Assembly: GCF_020171655.1 (NCBI RefSeq)
Contig: NZ_JAIVAC010000001.1
Span: 1,240,001-1,304,000, forward strand
Length of the DNA stretch: 64,000 nt
Reading direction: 5' to 3'
DNA from: Exiguobacterium aestuarii
Lineage (GTDB): Bacteria > Bacillota > Bacilli > Exiguobacteriales > Exiguobacteriaceae
This document shows, one piece after another, positions 26,796 through 35,195 of the stretch. The position numbers and the translations under genes were made by a program. The number at the start of each line of letters is the position of its first letter. Position 1 is the stretch's first letter. The notes beneath the pieces are model-generated. The model was not told the origin of the DNA. It did no database searches and saw only the letters and a program-made list of their open reading frames with translations.

Positions 26796-26888
26796 TCATT
26801 CCTCTTTCACATCAAAAAAAATCGGCACAAATGGCCGAATCGACAAGATTTCCTTATCAAACCTAAACGAATGCCAAAGAAGTGTCAA
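26796..26888 (-). promoter_or_regulatory. Promoter and terminator-like leader of the YttB-like exporter
   Basis: On the minus strand TTGACA (26883-26888) and TAGGTT (26860-26865) are 17 bases apart. The transcript then forms TCGGC ... GCCGA followed by eight T residues (26813-26839), a small intrinsic terminator before the gene. A 16-codon open frame begins at TTG 26846 after AAGGA, runs through the hairpin (MSIRPFVPIFFDVKEE) and stops at 26796, against the exporter's own ribosome site. Translation of it could open the hairpin. This is inference from sequence only; the -10 is weak. Confidence 0.45.
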
Positions 26889-26962
26889 GAAAAATTACTT
26901 ATTATGAAGTTTTGTCATTTTTCATTTGTGATAGCATGAGCAAGGAAGGAGAGAGATGTTGA

Positions 26963-27937
26963 ATGAATCCATTTGGTCAAAACCGATATCACACGTTGAA
27001 CGAGGCGTATCGCCGAGAATATGGAGGAAAGGTGTTCAAGGTCCCGCTCGATGGCGGATTCACCTGTCCGAACCGTGACGGGCTCGTCTCAAAGGGAGGA
27101 TGTACGTTCTGTTCAGACGACGGGAGTGGTGACTTTGCAGGAAATGCTTGCGATCCGATTCCCGTTCAATTTGCCGAAGTAAAGGCTCGTCTTCACCGAA
27201 AGTGGAAGAACGCCAACTACATCGCTTATTTCCAAGCATTCAGTAACACGTACGCGCCGGTCGAACGGTTACGTGAGTTGTACGAACCTGCACTTCAAGA
27301 AGAAGGCGTCGTCGGTCTCTCGATTGCGACACGTCCGGACTGCTTGCCAGACGATGTCGTCGCCTATTTGGCAGAATTGAATGAACGTACGTCGCTTTGG
27401 GTGGAGCTCGGCCTTCAGACCATCCATGACACGACGGCGAAAAAAATCAATCGTGGACATGACTACGAGACATTTTTGAGCGGTCTTGCAAAACTTCGAC
27501 GCCACAACATCCGTGTCTGTGTTCATATCATCAACGGTTTACCCGGTGAGACACTTGAGATGATGCTCGACACAGCCCGAGAAGTTGCTAAAATGGACAT
27601 ACAAGGAATCAAGATCCATTTACTTCACGTCTTGAAGCATACACCGCTCGCCCGTCAATACGAAAAAGGCCTACTCGACTTGATGGAGGAAGATGACTAT
27701 GTCTCCCTCGTCTGCGATCAGCTCGAATGTATACCTCCCGAGGTCATCGTCCATCGTTTGACAGGAGACGGCCCACCTGACTTATTGATTGGTCCGTTTT
27801 GGAGCCGTCACAAGATGCAGGTGTTAAACAAGATCCGTGCAGAATTGGAACGACGAGATTCTTTCCAAGGAAAAAAGAAGGATGAGATGTATGGGATTAA
27901 TGAGAGTACTACCTTTTGCAAAACAATTACTACATGA
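26963..27937 (+). CDS. ytqA: Radical SAM protein, TIGR01212 family (YtqA-like)
   Basis: The 324-residue protein starts MNPFGQNRYHTLNEAYRREYGGKVFKV. Its cysteine cluster lies in FTCPNRDGLVSKGGCTFCSDDG (about residues 29-50), spaced as in TIGR01212 radical SAM proteins, and EETHIRGLK-like and VELGLQT motifs of the barrel follow (WVELGLQTIHD near residue 148). Family members bind a 4Fe-4S cluster and S-adenosylmethionine. The last 47 bases overlap the start of the methyltransferase gene, tying the two together. Bacillus ytqA-ytqB studies suggest a link to tRNA modification, but I treat the reaction as unknown here. Confidence 0.88.
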   Translation: MNPFGQNRYHTLNEAYRREYGGKVFKVPLDGGFTCPNRDGLVSKGGCTFCSDDGSGDFAGNACDPIPVQFAEVKARLHRKWKNANYIAYFQAFSNTYAPVERLRELYEPALQEEGVVGLSIATRPDCLPDDVVAYLAELNERTSLWVELGLQTIHDTTAKKINRGHDYETFLSGLAKLRRHNIRVCVHIINGLPGETLEMMLDTAREVAKMDIQGIKIHLLHVLKHTPLARQYEKGLLDLMEEDDYVSLVCDQLECIPPEVIVHRLTGDGPPDLLIGPFWSRHKMQVLNKIRAELERRDSFQGKKKDEMYGINESTTFCKTITT

Positions 27938-28463
27938 CCACCTTGAAGAAGGTCATGTCGCCGTCGACATGACCGCCGGAAACGGACACGATACGCTGTT
28001 TTTGGCGAATGCAGTGGGCGAAACGGGTCATGTGTATGCATTTGATATCCAGTCAGAAGCGGTCGCGTCCACACGCGCACGTATACAGGAAGCCGGTCTC
28101 GATGAACGGGTATCCGTCATTCATGACAGTCACGACACGGTTCAAGCGGTCGTCGCGAACGAGACGCGCCCCATCTCCGCTGCCGTCTTCAATTTAGGTT
28201 ATTTACCAGGAAGCGATAAATCAATCACGACTCACGGGAATACGACGATTGCCGCGTTATCTCAATTATTAGAGGTCATGACCGTCGGCGGCGTCATCGT
28301 CATCGTCATTTATCACGGGCATGAGAGCGGAAAAGTCGAACGGGATGAAGTGCTTCAATACGTGGAGTCGCTTGACCAAAAACAGGCCGGCGTCCTCCGC
28401 TACGGTTTCATCAACCAAATCAATCATCCCCCATTCATCGTGGCGATTGAAAAACGCGCATAA
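27891..28463 (+). CDS. ytqB: Class I SAM-dependent methyltransferase (YtqB/rRNA methylase family)
   Basis: Starts at ATG 27891, eight bases after AAGGA, inside the 3' end of the radical SAM gene. The 190-residue protein has the SAM-binding motif AVDMTAGNGHDTLFLA (residues 24-39), the acidic YAFDIQ end of strand 2, and FNLGYLPGSDKSI (about residues 99-111), the NPPY-like position of this family. The Bacillus homologue methylates tRNA (mnm5s2U biosynthesis, MnmM), which I recall but cannot verify here. The 47-base overlap implies coupled translation with ytqA. Confidence 0.87.
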   Translation: MGLMRVLPFAKQLLHDHLEEGHVAVDMTAGNGHDTLFLANAVGETGHVYAFDIQSEAVASTRARIQEAGLDERVSVIHDSHDTVQAVVANETRPISAAVFNLGYLPGSDKSITTHGNTTIAALSQLLEVMTVGGVIVIVIYHGHESGKVERDEVLQYVESLDQKQAGVLRYGFINQINHPPFIVAIEKRA

Positions 28464-28466
28464 GAA

Positions 28467-28490
28467 AAGGCGGCTCATTCGAGTCGCCTT
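28467..28490. terminator. Convergent hairpin between ytqB and hydrolase genes
   Basis: AAGGCGGCTC pairs with GAGTCGCCTT around ATTC. The T run is short, so strength is uncertain. Confidence 0.6.
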
Positions 28491-28493
28491 CTG

Positions 28494-29207
28494 TCATTCT
28501 TGAATCAATTCATAAAACGTCATCAATGTCTCCGCAAACTTGGTGTTCAAACGTTCATATCCAAAATGCGGGAATCCTTCCAACCGACGGATGTACACTT
28601 GATCCCCACCAATCTTCCGGCAGACGTTTAACGTCAACTTCACGTCCGCAAATTGATCGTCTGGTGCATAGAAACAAGCAAGCGGAAGTCGTGGTAAGTG
28701 CTTCTTCTCTTCTTGATGTTCCACGATTTCTTCTTCAATCTCTCGATATTGCGCATACGTGATCTCACCGAAGCGTGACGATTCCTCGCCTCCACCAGTG
28801 AATGTCATCATCCCGAGCGGTAGGTCTGGGCGGAAACGGTCGACAGCACTCGCGACGACTTGTTTCAATCCGCCCATTTGACGAGTGGCATGCCAATCAA
28901 ATAAAGGAGAGATATACGTCAAACTCCCAAGCGGCACATCATACTCTTGCAAGAGTCGGTTCGTGAAAAGTGCCCCGAGACTGAATGCAACGACGTGGAT
29001 TGGTAGTTTGTATTCCCCTGCCTCACGCAACGCTCGCTTGATGAGCTGTTTATGGTCATCTGCCGTCAATCCGACCGATTGGTCACGGACGACAATTACC
29101 TCGTACTCGTCTTGGAGTCGGCGAATAAAGTTCTCACTAATCCGAGACGTGAACTGTAGCGGGTACACGATGACGATGACCCCTTTTCGTGCTTCTTCAT
29201 ATGTCAT
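28494..29207 (-). CDS. Alpha/beta hydrolase-fold protein
   Basis: The 237-residue protein has the alpha/beta hydrolase layout: strand VIVIVYPL, nucleophile elbow VVAFSLGAL near residue 73 (serine in A-F-S-L-G, with alanine in place of the first glycine of the usual G-x-S-x-G), the acid near FYAPDDQFAD (about residue 187) and a histidine in EGFPHFGYE (about residue 217). The triad therefore appears complete. The substrate is unknown; an esterase or lipase-like role is plausible. It is a single gene between two terminators. Confidence 0.75.
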   Translation of the reverse strand: MTYEEARKGVIVIVYPLQFTSRISENFIRRLQDEYEVIVVRDQSVGLTADDHKQLIKRALREAGEYKLPIHVVAFSLGALFTNRLLQEYDVPLGSLTYISPLFDWHATRQMGGLKQVVASAVDRFRPDLPLGMMTFTGGGEESSRFGEITYAQYREIEEEIVEHQEEKKHLPRLPLACFYAPDDQFADVKLTLNVCRKIGGDQVYIRRLEGFPHFGYERLNTKFAETLMTFYELIQE

Positions 29208-29246
29208 GCTGCCGTCACCTCATTTATAGACTATGTGTATTGTATC

Positions 29247-29274
29247 AAAAAAACATCAGCCGCAACTGATGTTT
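29247..29274 (-). terminator. Terminator of the GNAT gene
   Basis: AAACATCAG pairs with CTGATGTTT on the minus strand around TTGCGG and continues into a run of T residues, 20 bases after the acetyltransferase stop. Confidence 0.9.
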
Positions 29275-29295
29275 GAAGAAAATCCGTCTGGAGGC

Positions 29296-29766
29296 TTAGC
29301 TCGGATGATATCGTAAATGAATGAGTTCCATCGGTTGGTCGTATACCTCTTCTTGGATCCGATTCACTTCTTTAAACGATTGATGCAAAAGGAAGGCAAT
29401 CGCTTGGTCATTTGAATTTTCAACGTACACTTCCATCGGTTGTGTTTTTTTCGATTGGAGATAGTTTAAAAAGGCTGCCCCATATCCGTTCCGGTGATAA
29501 TCAGGGTGAAGATAAAGACGAAGCATCTCCCACATGTCACCGCGATCGATGGCATGACAAAATCCGATGACATCTTCTTCGAACTCGCCGACGATAAAAT
29601 ATTGCTCTCGTGCTTCTTCACTCGAATTGATCGCTCGAACAATCTCTTCTTGTCGATAAGCGCGCTCCATTGCTTTCAAACGATTCAAATCATCCTCTGA
29701 AATCGTCGCAAGTGCAATCGTTCGAATTAATGCTGCATCTTCTGGAACTGCTTCCCTCATGTTCAT
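29296..29766 (-). CDS. GNAT family N-acetyltransferase
   Basis: The 156-residue protein has the GNAT acetyl-CoA motif in LHPDYHRNGYGAAFLNYL (the Q/RxxGxG/A signature RNGYGA near residue 96) after the strand MLRLYL, and the C-terminal strand MELIHLRY. The start at 29764-29766 is eight bases after AAGGGGG. The acceptor substrate cannot be predicted. It is monocistronic with its own terminator. Confidence 0.85.
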   Translation of the reverse strand: MNMREAVPEDAALIRTIALATISEDDLNRLKAMERAYRQEEIVRAINSSEEAREQYFIVGEFEEDVIGFCHAIDRGDMWEMLRLYLHPDYHRNGYGAAFLNYLQSKKTQPMEVYVENSNDQAIAFLLHQSFKEVNRIQEEVYDQPMELIHLRYHPS

Positions 29767-29930
29767 GACAGCTTCCCCCTTTTGGCCAATCTATTTGTAT
29801 CATTCCCTATCGTCACGTTTTTATCCTGCCATTCGTTTCTTTTTCATGACGATTCATAAGAAAACGTTATGTCCGCAATCGACTAGGGTATAACACTAGC
29901 AATGCCAATCACATGAAGGAGTGGAACAAC

Positions 29931-30452
29931 ATGGAACCAAAATTAGAGCATGACCCGAAAGTCGAACAAACAGAGAATCCGAACCGTCAATTTGACCAAA
30001 TGGATGCAGGAGGTCCAAAAATCAGCGTTGTGACCGGGATGTTACTCGGTGCCCTCGTCGGTGGTCTCCTCGCCTTACTTAGCTCTTCGAATCGGGAGCA
30101 GACGAAACAATCGCTTACGAATGCAAAATCTTCGGTCGGAGGCATCGTGAATGAGGTCAAACAAGATCCAGCCGGTAAGGCATCTCAAGTCATTGAACAA
30201 GTGAAGACCGCTTCTGGCAAGATTCAGGAAGTGACTACAGACGTTCAAAACGTATATGAAAAAGTGGTCGGAGAAGTCGATACGGTCAAAGAAGACGTCA
30301 ATAAAATCGTCGAGACGGCCCAAGAAGCCAAATCAGATTTACAAGACATCGGTGAAAAAGTCGTCGAAGCGAAGGATACGGCGCTTGGACAAGAAACCAC
30401 TTCAACTGATTCGTCATCGAATGATCATAAACAGACACCTCCAACGACTTGA
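29931..30452 (+). CDS. YtxH-domain membrane protein
   Basis: The ATG at 29931 is nine bases after AAGGAG. The 173-residue protein has a polar N-terminus, one glycine-rich membrane helix (VVTGMLLGALVGGLLALLSS, about residues 28-47) and a long, charged, helical C-terminal part of lysine, glutamate and valine heptads that should form a coiled coil (about 60-150). This is the YtxH/Gas-vesicle-GvpP-like layout of general stress proteins in Bacillus. The molecular role is unknown. A strong bidirectional terminator separates it from metK. Confidence 0.8.
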   Translation: MEPKLEHDPKVEQTENPNRQFDQMDAGGPKISVVTGMLLGALVGGLLALLSSSNREQTKQSLTNAKSSVGGIVNEVKQDPAGKASQVIEQVKTASGKIQEVTTDVQNVYEKVVGEVDTVKEDVNKIVETAQEAKSDLQDIGEKVVEAKDTALGQETTSTDSSSNDHKQTPPTT

Positions 30453-30456
30453 ACCT

Positions 30457-30490
30457 AAAAAAACGACCTTTCCGCGGAAAGGTCGTTTTT
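30457..30490. terminator. Bidirectional terminator between the YtxH gene and metK
   Basis: AAACGACCTTTCCGCGGAAAGGTCGTTT is a perfect palindrome flanked by A and T runs. Confidence 0.92.
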
Positions 30491-30495
30491 GTTGA

Positions 30496-31704
30496 TTACG
30501 CGAAACGCTTCGCGCCTTCTTCAAGAACTGCTGCTTTATCTGTTTGCTCCCATGGGAGTTCGATATCTGTACGACCGAAGTGACCGTAAGCTGCTGTTTG
30601 CTTGTAGATTGGACGGCGAAGGTCAAGCATCTTGATGATGCCTGCTGGACGGAGGTCGAAGTTCTCACGAACGAGTTCAACGAGCTCTGTTTCGCTCAAT
30701 TTACCAGTGCCGAACGTATCGACAGCGATTGATACTGGATGTGCTACCCCAATCGCGTAAGCGAGTTGAACTTCTGCTTTATCCGCAAGTCCTGCTGCAA
30801 CGATGTTTTTCGCTACATAACGAGCTGCGTATGCTGCCGAACGGTCAACTTTTGTAGGATCTTTACCAGAGAATGCGCCACCGCCGTGACGTGCGTATCC
30901 ACCGTACGTATCGACGATGATTTTACGTCCTGTAAGACCTGCATCTCCTTGTGGTCCACCGATTACGAAGCGACCAGTCGGGTTGATGAAGTATTTTGTT
31001 TCAGCATCGATGAGTTCAGCCGGGATGACTGCTTCGATGACATACTTTTTCAAGTCTTCTTGAATTTGCTCGAGTGTGATCTCTTCTGCGTGTTGTGTCG
31101 AGATAACAATCGTGTCGATACGAACAGGGTTGTTGTCCTCATCGTACTCAACCGTTACTTGCGTCTTACCATCCGGACGGAGGTAATCAAGCATACCGTT
31201 CTTACGAACTTCAGCAAGACGACGTGACAATTTGTGCGCCAATGAGATTGGAAGCGGCATGAGTTCAGGTGTCTCGTTTGTCGCGTATCCGAACATGAGA
31301 CCTTGGTCACCTGCTCCGATTGCATCGAGTTCCTCTTCAGTCATCTGACCTTCACGTGCTTCGAGAGCTTGGTCAACACCTTGCGCGATGTCTACTGATT
31401 GCTCGTCAATCGACGTCAAGACAGCACATGTTTCTGCATCGAAACCATATTTCGCACGTGTGTATCCGATTTCACGAATTGTTTCACGGACAACTTTCGG
31501 GATATCCACGTAAGTTGACGTTGTGATTTCACCAGCTACGAGTACAAGACCCGTTGTGACAGACGTTTCTGCCGCAACACGGGCATTCGGGTCTTCCGCT
31601 AAAATGGCATCCAAAATCGAGTCAGAGATCTGATCACAAATTTTATCTGGATGTCCTTCAGTAACCGACTCTGAAGTAAAAAGTCGACGGTTCAATTTTG
31701 ACAT
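30496..31704 (-). CDS. metK: S-adenosylmethionine synthetase
   Basis: MetK makes S-adenosylmethionine from methionine and ATP. The 402-residue protein has the characteristic N-terminus [19 protein letters not shown] (ATP and metal site), [12 protein letters not shown] near residue 119 and the signature [19 protein letters not shown] near residue 275. Length is standard. It is preceded by a SAM-I riboswitch, so its own product should shut it off. The gene is divergent from pckA, the same arrangement as in B. subtilis. Confidence 0.98.
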   Translation of the reverse strand: MSKLNRRLFTSESVTEGHPDKICDQISDSILDAILAEDPNARVAAETSVTTGLVLVAGEITTSTYVDIPKVVRETIREIGYTRAKYGFDAETCAVLTSIDEQSVDIAQGVDQALEAREGQMTEEELDAIGAGDQGLMFGYATNETPELMPLPISLAHKLSRRLAEVRKNGMLDYLRPDGKTQVTVEYDEDNNPVRIDTIVISTQHAEEITLEQIQEDLKKYVIEAVIPAELIDAETKYFINPTGRFVIGGPQGDAGLTGRKIIVDTYGGYARHGGGAFSGKDPTKVDRSAAYAARYVAKNIVAAGLADKAEVQLAYAIGVAHPVSIAVDTFGTGKLSETELVELVRENFDLRPAGIIKMLDLRRPIYKQTAAYGHFGRTDIELPWEQTDKAAVLEEGAKRFA

Positions 31705-31786
31705 TCAAAAAACCTCCTATAATAAGGGTGATATGTGGACGGTACTCGTTCCCCTTACGCGTTGCTTTGGGACGGTAATGAAAAAA

Positions 31787-31957
31787 ACCTCCCCCGATGA
31801 CATACATGGGGAAAGGTTGAATCGTTCTTCCTTACCCTCTTATCGTTCGAAGCTAATGGCTTCGCTTCAGGATAGCACCTTTTCCGCACAAGACTTCATG
31901 TCGGACGGTTGCTGGGCTTCGTAGGGCCTTGTTCCCTCCACCGCTCAGAATAAGAGT
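31787..31957 (-). ncRNA. SAM-I (S-box) riboswitch of metK
   Basis: The aptamer occupies 31837-31957 on the minus strand. Its conserved parts are CTGAGCGGTGGAGGGA, GGCCC, GAAGCCCAGCAACC and AAGGTGCTATCC, closed by the P1 stem TCTTAT/ATAAGA. The expression platform is the terminator AACCTTTCCCC ... GGGGGAGGTT plus T run at 31787-31821. SAM binding should favour termination ahead of metK. Confidence 0.97.
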
Positions 31958-31973
31958 ATCCGTTACGAAAACC

Positions 31974-32002
31974 ATCATATAAATGACGCTCGATTATGTC
32001 AA
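31974..32002 (-). promoter_or_regulatory. metK promoter
   Basis: TTGACA (31997-32002), 17 bases, TATGAT (31974-31979) on the minus strand, starting transcription just before the S-box aptamer. Both hexamers are near consensus. Confidence 0.85.
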
Positions 32003-32135
32003 GGGAATCGAACGAATTCGTTAAAGTTTTCACTGACTTGCAAAACATTTCTGTTTGTGAATCGTCAAACATTTTTTTAATTCGTTTCTGTTTTTTAACA
32101 CCTTGTGATAAGAGAATGTGATAAACTGTCTTTGT

Positions 32136-32210
32136 AAGAAAGCGCTTACTTAGAGAGAAGAAACGCTTGTGTTTAATTAGTGTGTCACATATAATTAAAA
32201 ATGTCATACT
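32136..32210 (+). promoter_or_regulatory. pckA promoter with CcpN-like boxes and possible cre
   Basis: TTGTGT (32167-32172), 17 bases, TATAAT (32190-32195) form the promoter. TGTGTCACATA (32181-32191) and AATGTCATACT (32200-32210) each match ten of eleven positions of the CcpN consensus as I recall it (TRTGHYATAYW), one overlapping the -10 and one at the start point. Upstream, GTAAGAAAGCGCTTAC (32136-32151) resembles a CcpA cre site, also partly palindromic. The remaining bases between the metK and pckA promoters are AT-rich with nothing else clear. Confidence 0.65.
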
Positions 32211-32278
32211 GATTAATCGTAATCGCGGAAGTATGCGGATTTCATCCACATCTATTTAGGGGAAAGGTGGGATTCAGG

Positions 32279-33850
32279 ATGGCGACAACGCTCCTGAAAA
32301 TCGAAGAATTAATTAATGGTGCCGACATGAAACGGAACTTGACGGTTCCAGAACTGGTGGAAGAAGCCATCCAAAATGGTGAAGGTGTACTGACAAAAGA
32401 CGGGGCTTTATCTGTCAGCACGGGTGCTTTTACCGGACGGTCACCGAAAGACAAATTCGTCGTACAAGATGAAGTCAGCAACAACCTTGTCGATTGGGGA
32501 AAAGTGAACCAACCGATCGCGGAAGAGAAGTTTTCAGCACTTCTCGACAAAGTACTCAACCATTTAGAAAAGAAAGACAAACTTTATTACCTCGAAGCGT
32601 CTGCTGGTGCCGATGAGCACTATACGTTACCGGTCCGTGCCATCACGGAATATGCATGGCATAGTCTGTTCGCAAAACAGCTATTTTTACGCGAATGGCC
32701 AACGAAAGGTGCGTTCGATCCGTTCACTGTGATCTATGCACCGAGTTATAAAGCAGATCCTGCAGTGGATGGCACGAACTCAGAGACGTTCATTCTCGTT
32801 TCATTCGCCAAGCGCACAATTCTGATCGGGGGAACAGAATACGGTGGCGAAATTAAAAAATCAATCTTCTCCGTCATGAACTTCTTGCTACCTGAACAAA
32901 ACGTCTTATCGATGCACTGTTCGGCAAACGTCAACGATGCAAACGAAACGGCACTCTTCTTCGGGTTGTCGGGAACTGGGAAGACGACACTTTCAGCTGA
33001 TCCAGAGCGCCACTTAATCGGAGACGATGAGCATGGATGGTCACCGGATGGGGTCTTCAACATTGAAGGCGGTTGCTACGCGAAGACAATCAACCTGTCG
33101 CGTGAGAACGAACCACAAATCTATGATGCGATTCGCTTCGGTTCATTGATTGAAAACGTCGTATTGAATGAAGATCGTACGCCGGACTACAAGAACATCT
33201 CCTTGACTGAGAATACGCGTGCGGCATATCCAATCGAATTCATCGACAACGCGATGCTCCCATCACGTGCCGGTCATCCAAATACGATCGTCTTCTTGAC
33301 GGCCGATGCGTATGGTGTCTTGCCACCAATCAGCAAATTGACGAAAGAACAGGCGATGTATCACTTCTTGTCTGGTTATACGTCTAAGCTTGCCGGTACG
33401 GAGCGAGGAGTCACAGAACCACAAGCTACGTTCTCGACTTGCTTCGGTTCACCGTTCCTTCCGCTCGCTCCAGAGCGTTATGCGGATATGCTCGGTAAAT
33501 TGATTGAAGAACACGATGTGGATGTCTACCTCGTCAACACGGGCTGGACAGGTGGAGCATACGGCGAAGGTTCGCGTATGAAACTCGCCTATACGCGTGC
33601 GATGGTCAATGCCGCCGTCAACGGTCAGCTTCGTGATGTGGAGACGATGAAACATGACATCTTCAATGTCGAGATTCCTGTAGCCATCGATGGTGTACCG
33701 AGTGACGTGCTCAATCCGCGAGATACGTGGAGCGACCCAGCTCGTTATGATGTAGAGGCAAAAGCACTCGCCATGAAATTCAAAGAAAATTTCAATCGCT
33801 TCACGAAAGCAAGTGAGTCCGTCATCGCAGCCGGACCACTCGTCATCTAA
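32279..33850 (+). CDS. pckA: Phosphoenolpyruvate carboxykinase (ATP)
   Basis: PckA converts oxaloacetate and ATP to phosphoenolpyruvate, the first committed step of gluconeogenesis. The 523-residue enzyme has the P-loop [11 protein letters not shown] near residue 228, the second metal/nucleotide motif [10 protein letters not shown] near residue 246, and the substrate arginine and [18 protein letters not shown] further on. I chose ATG 32279, eight bases after AGGTGG. A terminator follows. Its promoter carries CcpN-like and cre-like sequences, consistent with shut-off by glucose. Confidence 0.97.
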   Translation: MATTLLKIEELINGADMKRNLTVPELVEEAIQNGEGVLTKDGALSVSTGAFTGRSPKDKFVVQDEVSNNLVDWGKVNQPIAEEKFSALLDKVLNHLEKKDKLYYLEASAGADEHYTLPVRAITEYAWHSLFAKQLFLREWPTKGAFDPFTVIYAPSYKADPAVDGTNSETFILVSFAKRTILIGGTEYGGEIKKSIFSVMNFLLPEQNVLSMHCSANVNDANETALFFGLSGTGKTTLSADPERHLIGDDEHGWSPDGVFNIEGGCYAKTINLSRENEPQIYDAIRFGSLIENVVLNEDRTPDYKNISLTENTRAAYPIEFIDNAMLPSRAGHPNTIVFLTADAYGVLPPISKLTKEQAMYHFLSGYTSKLAGTERGVTEPQATFSTCFGSPFLPLAPERYADMLGKLIEEHDVDVYLVNTGWTGGAYGEGSRMKLAYTRAMVNAAVNGQLRDVETMKHDIFNVEIPVAIDGVPSDVLNPRDTWSDPARYDVEAKALAMKFKENFNRFTKASESVIAAGPLVI

Positions 33851-33853
33851 CAC

Positions 33854-33895
33854 AAAAGCACTGACTCGATTTTTTTATCGAGTCAGTGCTTTTTC
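33854..33895. terminator. Bidirectional terminator after pckA
   Basis: AAAAGCACTGACTCGAT pairs with ATCGAGTCAGTGCTTTT over a T-rich loop. It overlaps the last codons of the convergent hydrolase gene. Confidence 0.85.
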
Positions 33896-34639
33896 TTGTC
33901 GCAACATCCAATCCATCGCTTGTTCGGTCGTCTCCCATTTATCCCAAAACGGGAGCTGGTGACCGAACGGGAGCACCCAAAACTCTGCCTGTTCTCCTAA
34001 TTTCTCAGCGACGGCTGTCGCATGACGTAAGCGAACTTGTTCATCGTCCGTACCGTGGATGAGCAGTGTCGGGGCGACCCATTCCTTGTAAAGCGGTGAA
34101 CGGTCGACATACGCAGATTCTGCGGATTCGGGGTCCCCACCCGTCATCCGACGTAACATCTTCCGCATCGAACGCTGTTCTTCATACGTCCACTCGAGAT
34201 TTGTCACGCCAGCCCATGAAGTAACCGTCGTGACCGGTCGTTCAGAAGCGAGGGAGAGGGCCATCATGCCTCCTCTTGAAAAGCCGAGAACGTGGACCGG
34301 TCGCCCGCTCATGTAGACACGGTCGAATAGCGAGAGCACGTCCTCTAAGTCTTCCCCTCCAAAATCTTCTTTTCCCGTCCCACCGTGGTTGCCGCGATAG
34401 ACCGGGGCGACGACGTGAAAGCCCCGCGATGCAAATTGCATGAGACGTGGTAAACGGACATCCCCGATTCGAGCCGTTCCTCCCCGTAAGTACATCAACA
34501 CTTGGCCATTTGAACGTTTCGGCTCAATCGAATACGCCACGACCTCTTCCCCATCTGTCGTCGTGTACCATCCTCGTGTCACTCGGTAACCCGCATAAGG
34601 TGGTAACACATCGATTCGGTCAAACCAGTTTTTGATCAT
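33875..34639 (-). CDS. Alpha/beta hydrolase (S9/dienelactone-hydrolase-like, YtmA-like)
   Basis: The 254-residue protein has the nucleophile elbow LGFSRGGMMALSLA near residue 119, the acid in IHGTDDEQVRLRH (about residue 198) and the histidine in LPFGHQLPFWD (about residue 229), so a full Ser-Asp-His triad is visible. The fold resembles prolyl-oligopeptidase-family and dienelactone hydrolases. The physiological substrate is unknown. Its start overlaps the end of the Nudix gene by 20 bases, so the two are cotranscribed. The position next to pckA and ytkD fits YtmA in Bacillus. Confidence 0.8.
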   Translation of the reverse strand: MIKNWFDRIDVLPPYAGYRVTRGWYTTTDGEEVVAYSIEPKRSNGQVLMYLRGGTARIGDVRLPRLMQFASRGFHVVAPVYRGNHGGTGKEDFGGEDLEDVLSLFDRVYMSGRPVHVLGFSRGGMMALSLASERPVTTVTSWAGVTNLEWTYEEQRSMRKMLRRMTGGDPESAESAYVDRSPLYKEWVAPTLLIHGTDDEQVRLRHATAVAEKLGEQAEFWVLPFGHQLPFWDKWETTEQAMDWMLRQEKALTR

Positions 34640-35093
34640 AAAGAACCCTCATCGTTTCTGGTAGGACACGGTCTTTCATCATGAAGCTGTAGCGTGGATT
34701 GCGCAATAAGTTATCCGGCAAGGCATCGATCAGGACAGCCCCATCTGTCTCGTCAATGGCAGGATGATCCTCGAATCGCTCAATCTCCGCATAATAAATG
34801 TTTTTGATGACCGTATCACCTCTACCTAACACACGGTACTGTCCCAAATAGCGCAACGTTTTGACGACGCCACCGGTCTCTTCATATACTTCCCGGATGG
34901 CGGCATCGTCCTCGTGTTCTCCTGGCTCGACTTTCCCACCTGGAAACTCGAGTCCGCGCTGTTTATGCTTCGTCAATACCCACTTGTCTTCATATCGGGC
35001 GACGACCCAGACGTGGAGCGGCGTGTCTGAGAACGGATAATGGGTGAAGCTTAACTCGACTTGATTATGATAGTAATCCTTGAATGTCTTCAT
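34620..35093 (-). CDS. ytkD: Nudix hydrolase YtkD
   Basis: The 157-residue protein contains a complete Nudix box, GGKVEPGEHEDDAAIREVYEETGG (starting near residue 52; metal-binding EVYEE). By length, N-terminus (MKTFKDYYHNQVELSF) and position beside pckA it corresponds to B. subtilis YtkD, reported as an 8-oxo-dGTPase/RNA 5'-triphosphatase. The exact activity is inferred from that homologue. It overlaps the downstream hydrolase gene by 20 bases. Confidence 0.88.
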   Translation of the reverse strand: MKTFKDYYHNQVELSFTHYPFSDTPLHVWVVARYEDKWVLTKHKQRGLEFPGGKVEPGEHEDDAAIREVYEETGGVVKTLRYLGQYRVLGRGDTVIKNIYYAEIERFEDHPAIDETDGAVLIDALPDNLLRNPRYSFMMKDRVLPETMRVLYDQKLV

Positions 35094-35155
35094 AGTCCAT
35101 CCCTTTCTTTCCCCTGTCTACTCTCACTTTACCTTGTCTTCACCCAGTTTCAAAC

Positions 35156-35187
35156 AAAAAAATCGGTCCGACGCGCGGACCGATTCG
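35156..35187 (-). terminator. Terminator of pgi
   Basis: AATCGGTCCG pairs with CGGACCGATT around CGCG, with a seven-T run on the minus strand. Confidence 0.9.
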
Positions 35188-35195
35188 TTTTCTTA

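Noticed and set aside
32242-32580. Minus-strand frame of 112 codons over the start of pckA
   Set aside because: Antisense shadow of a well-supported gene.
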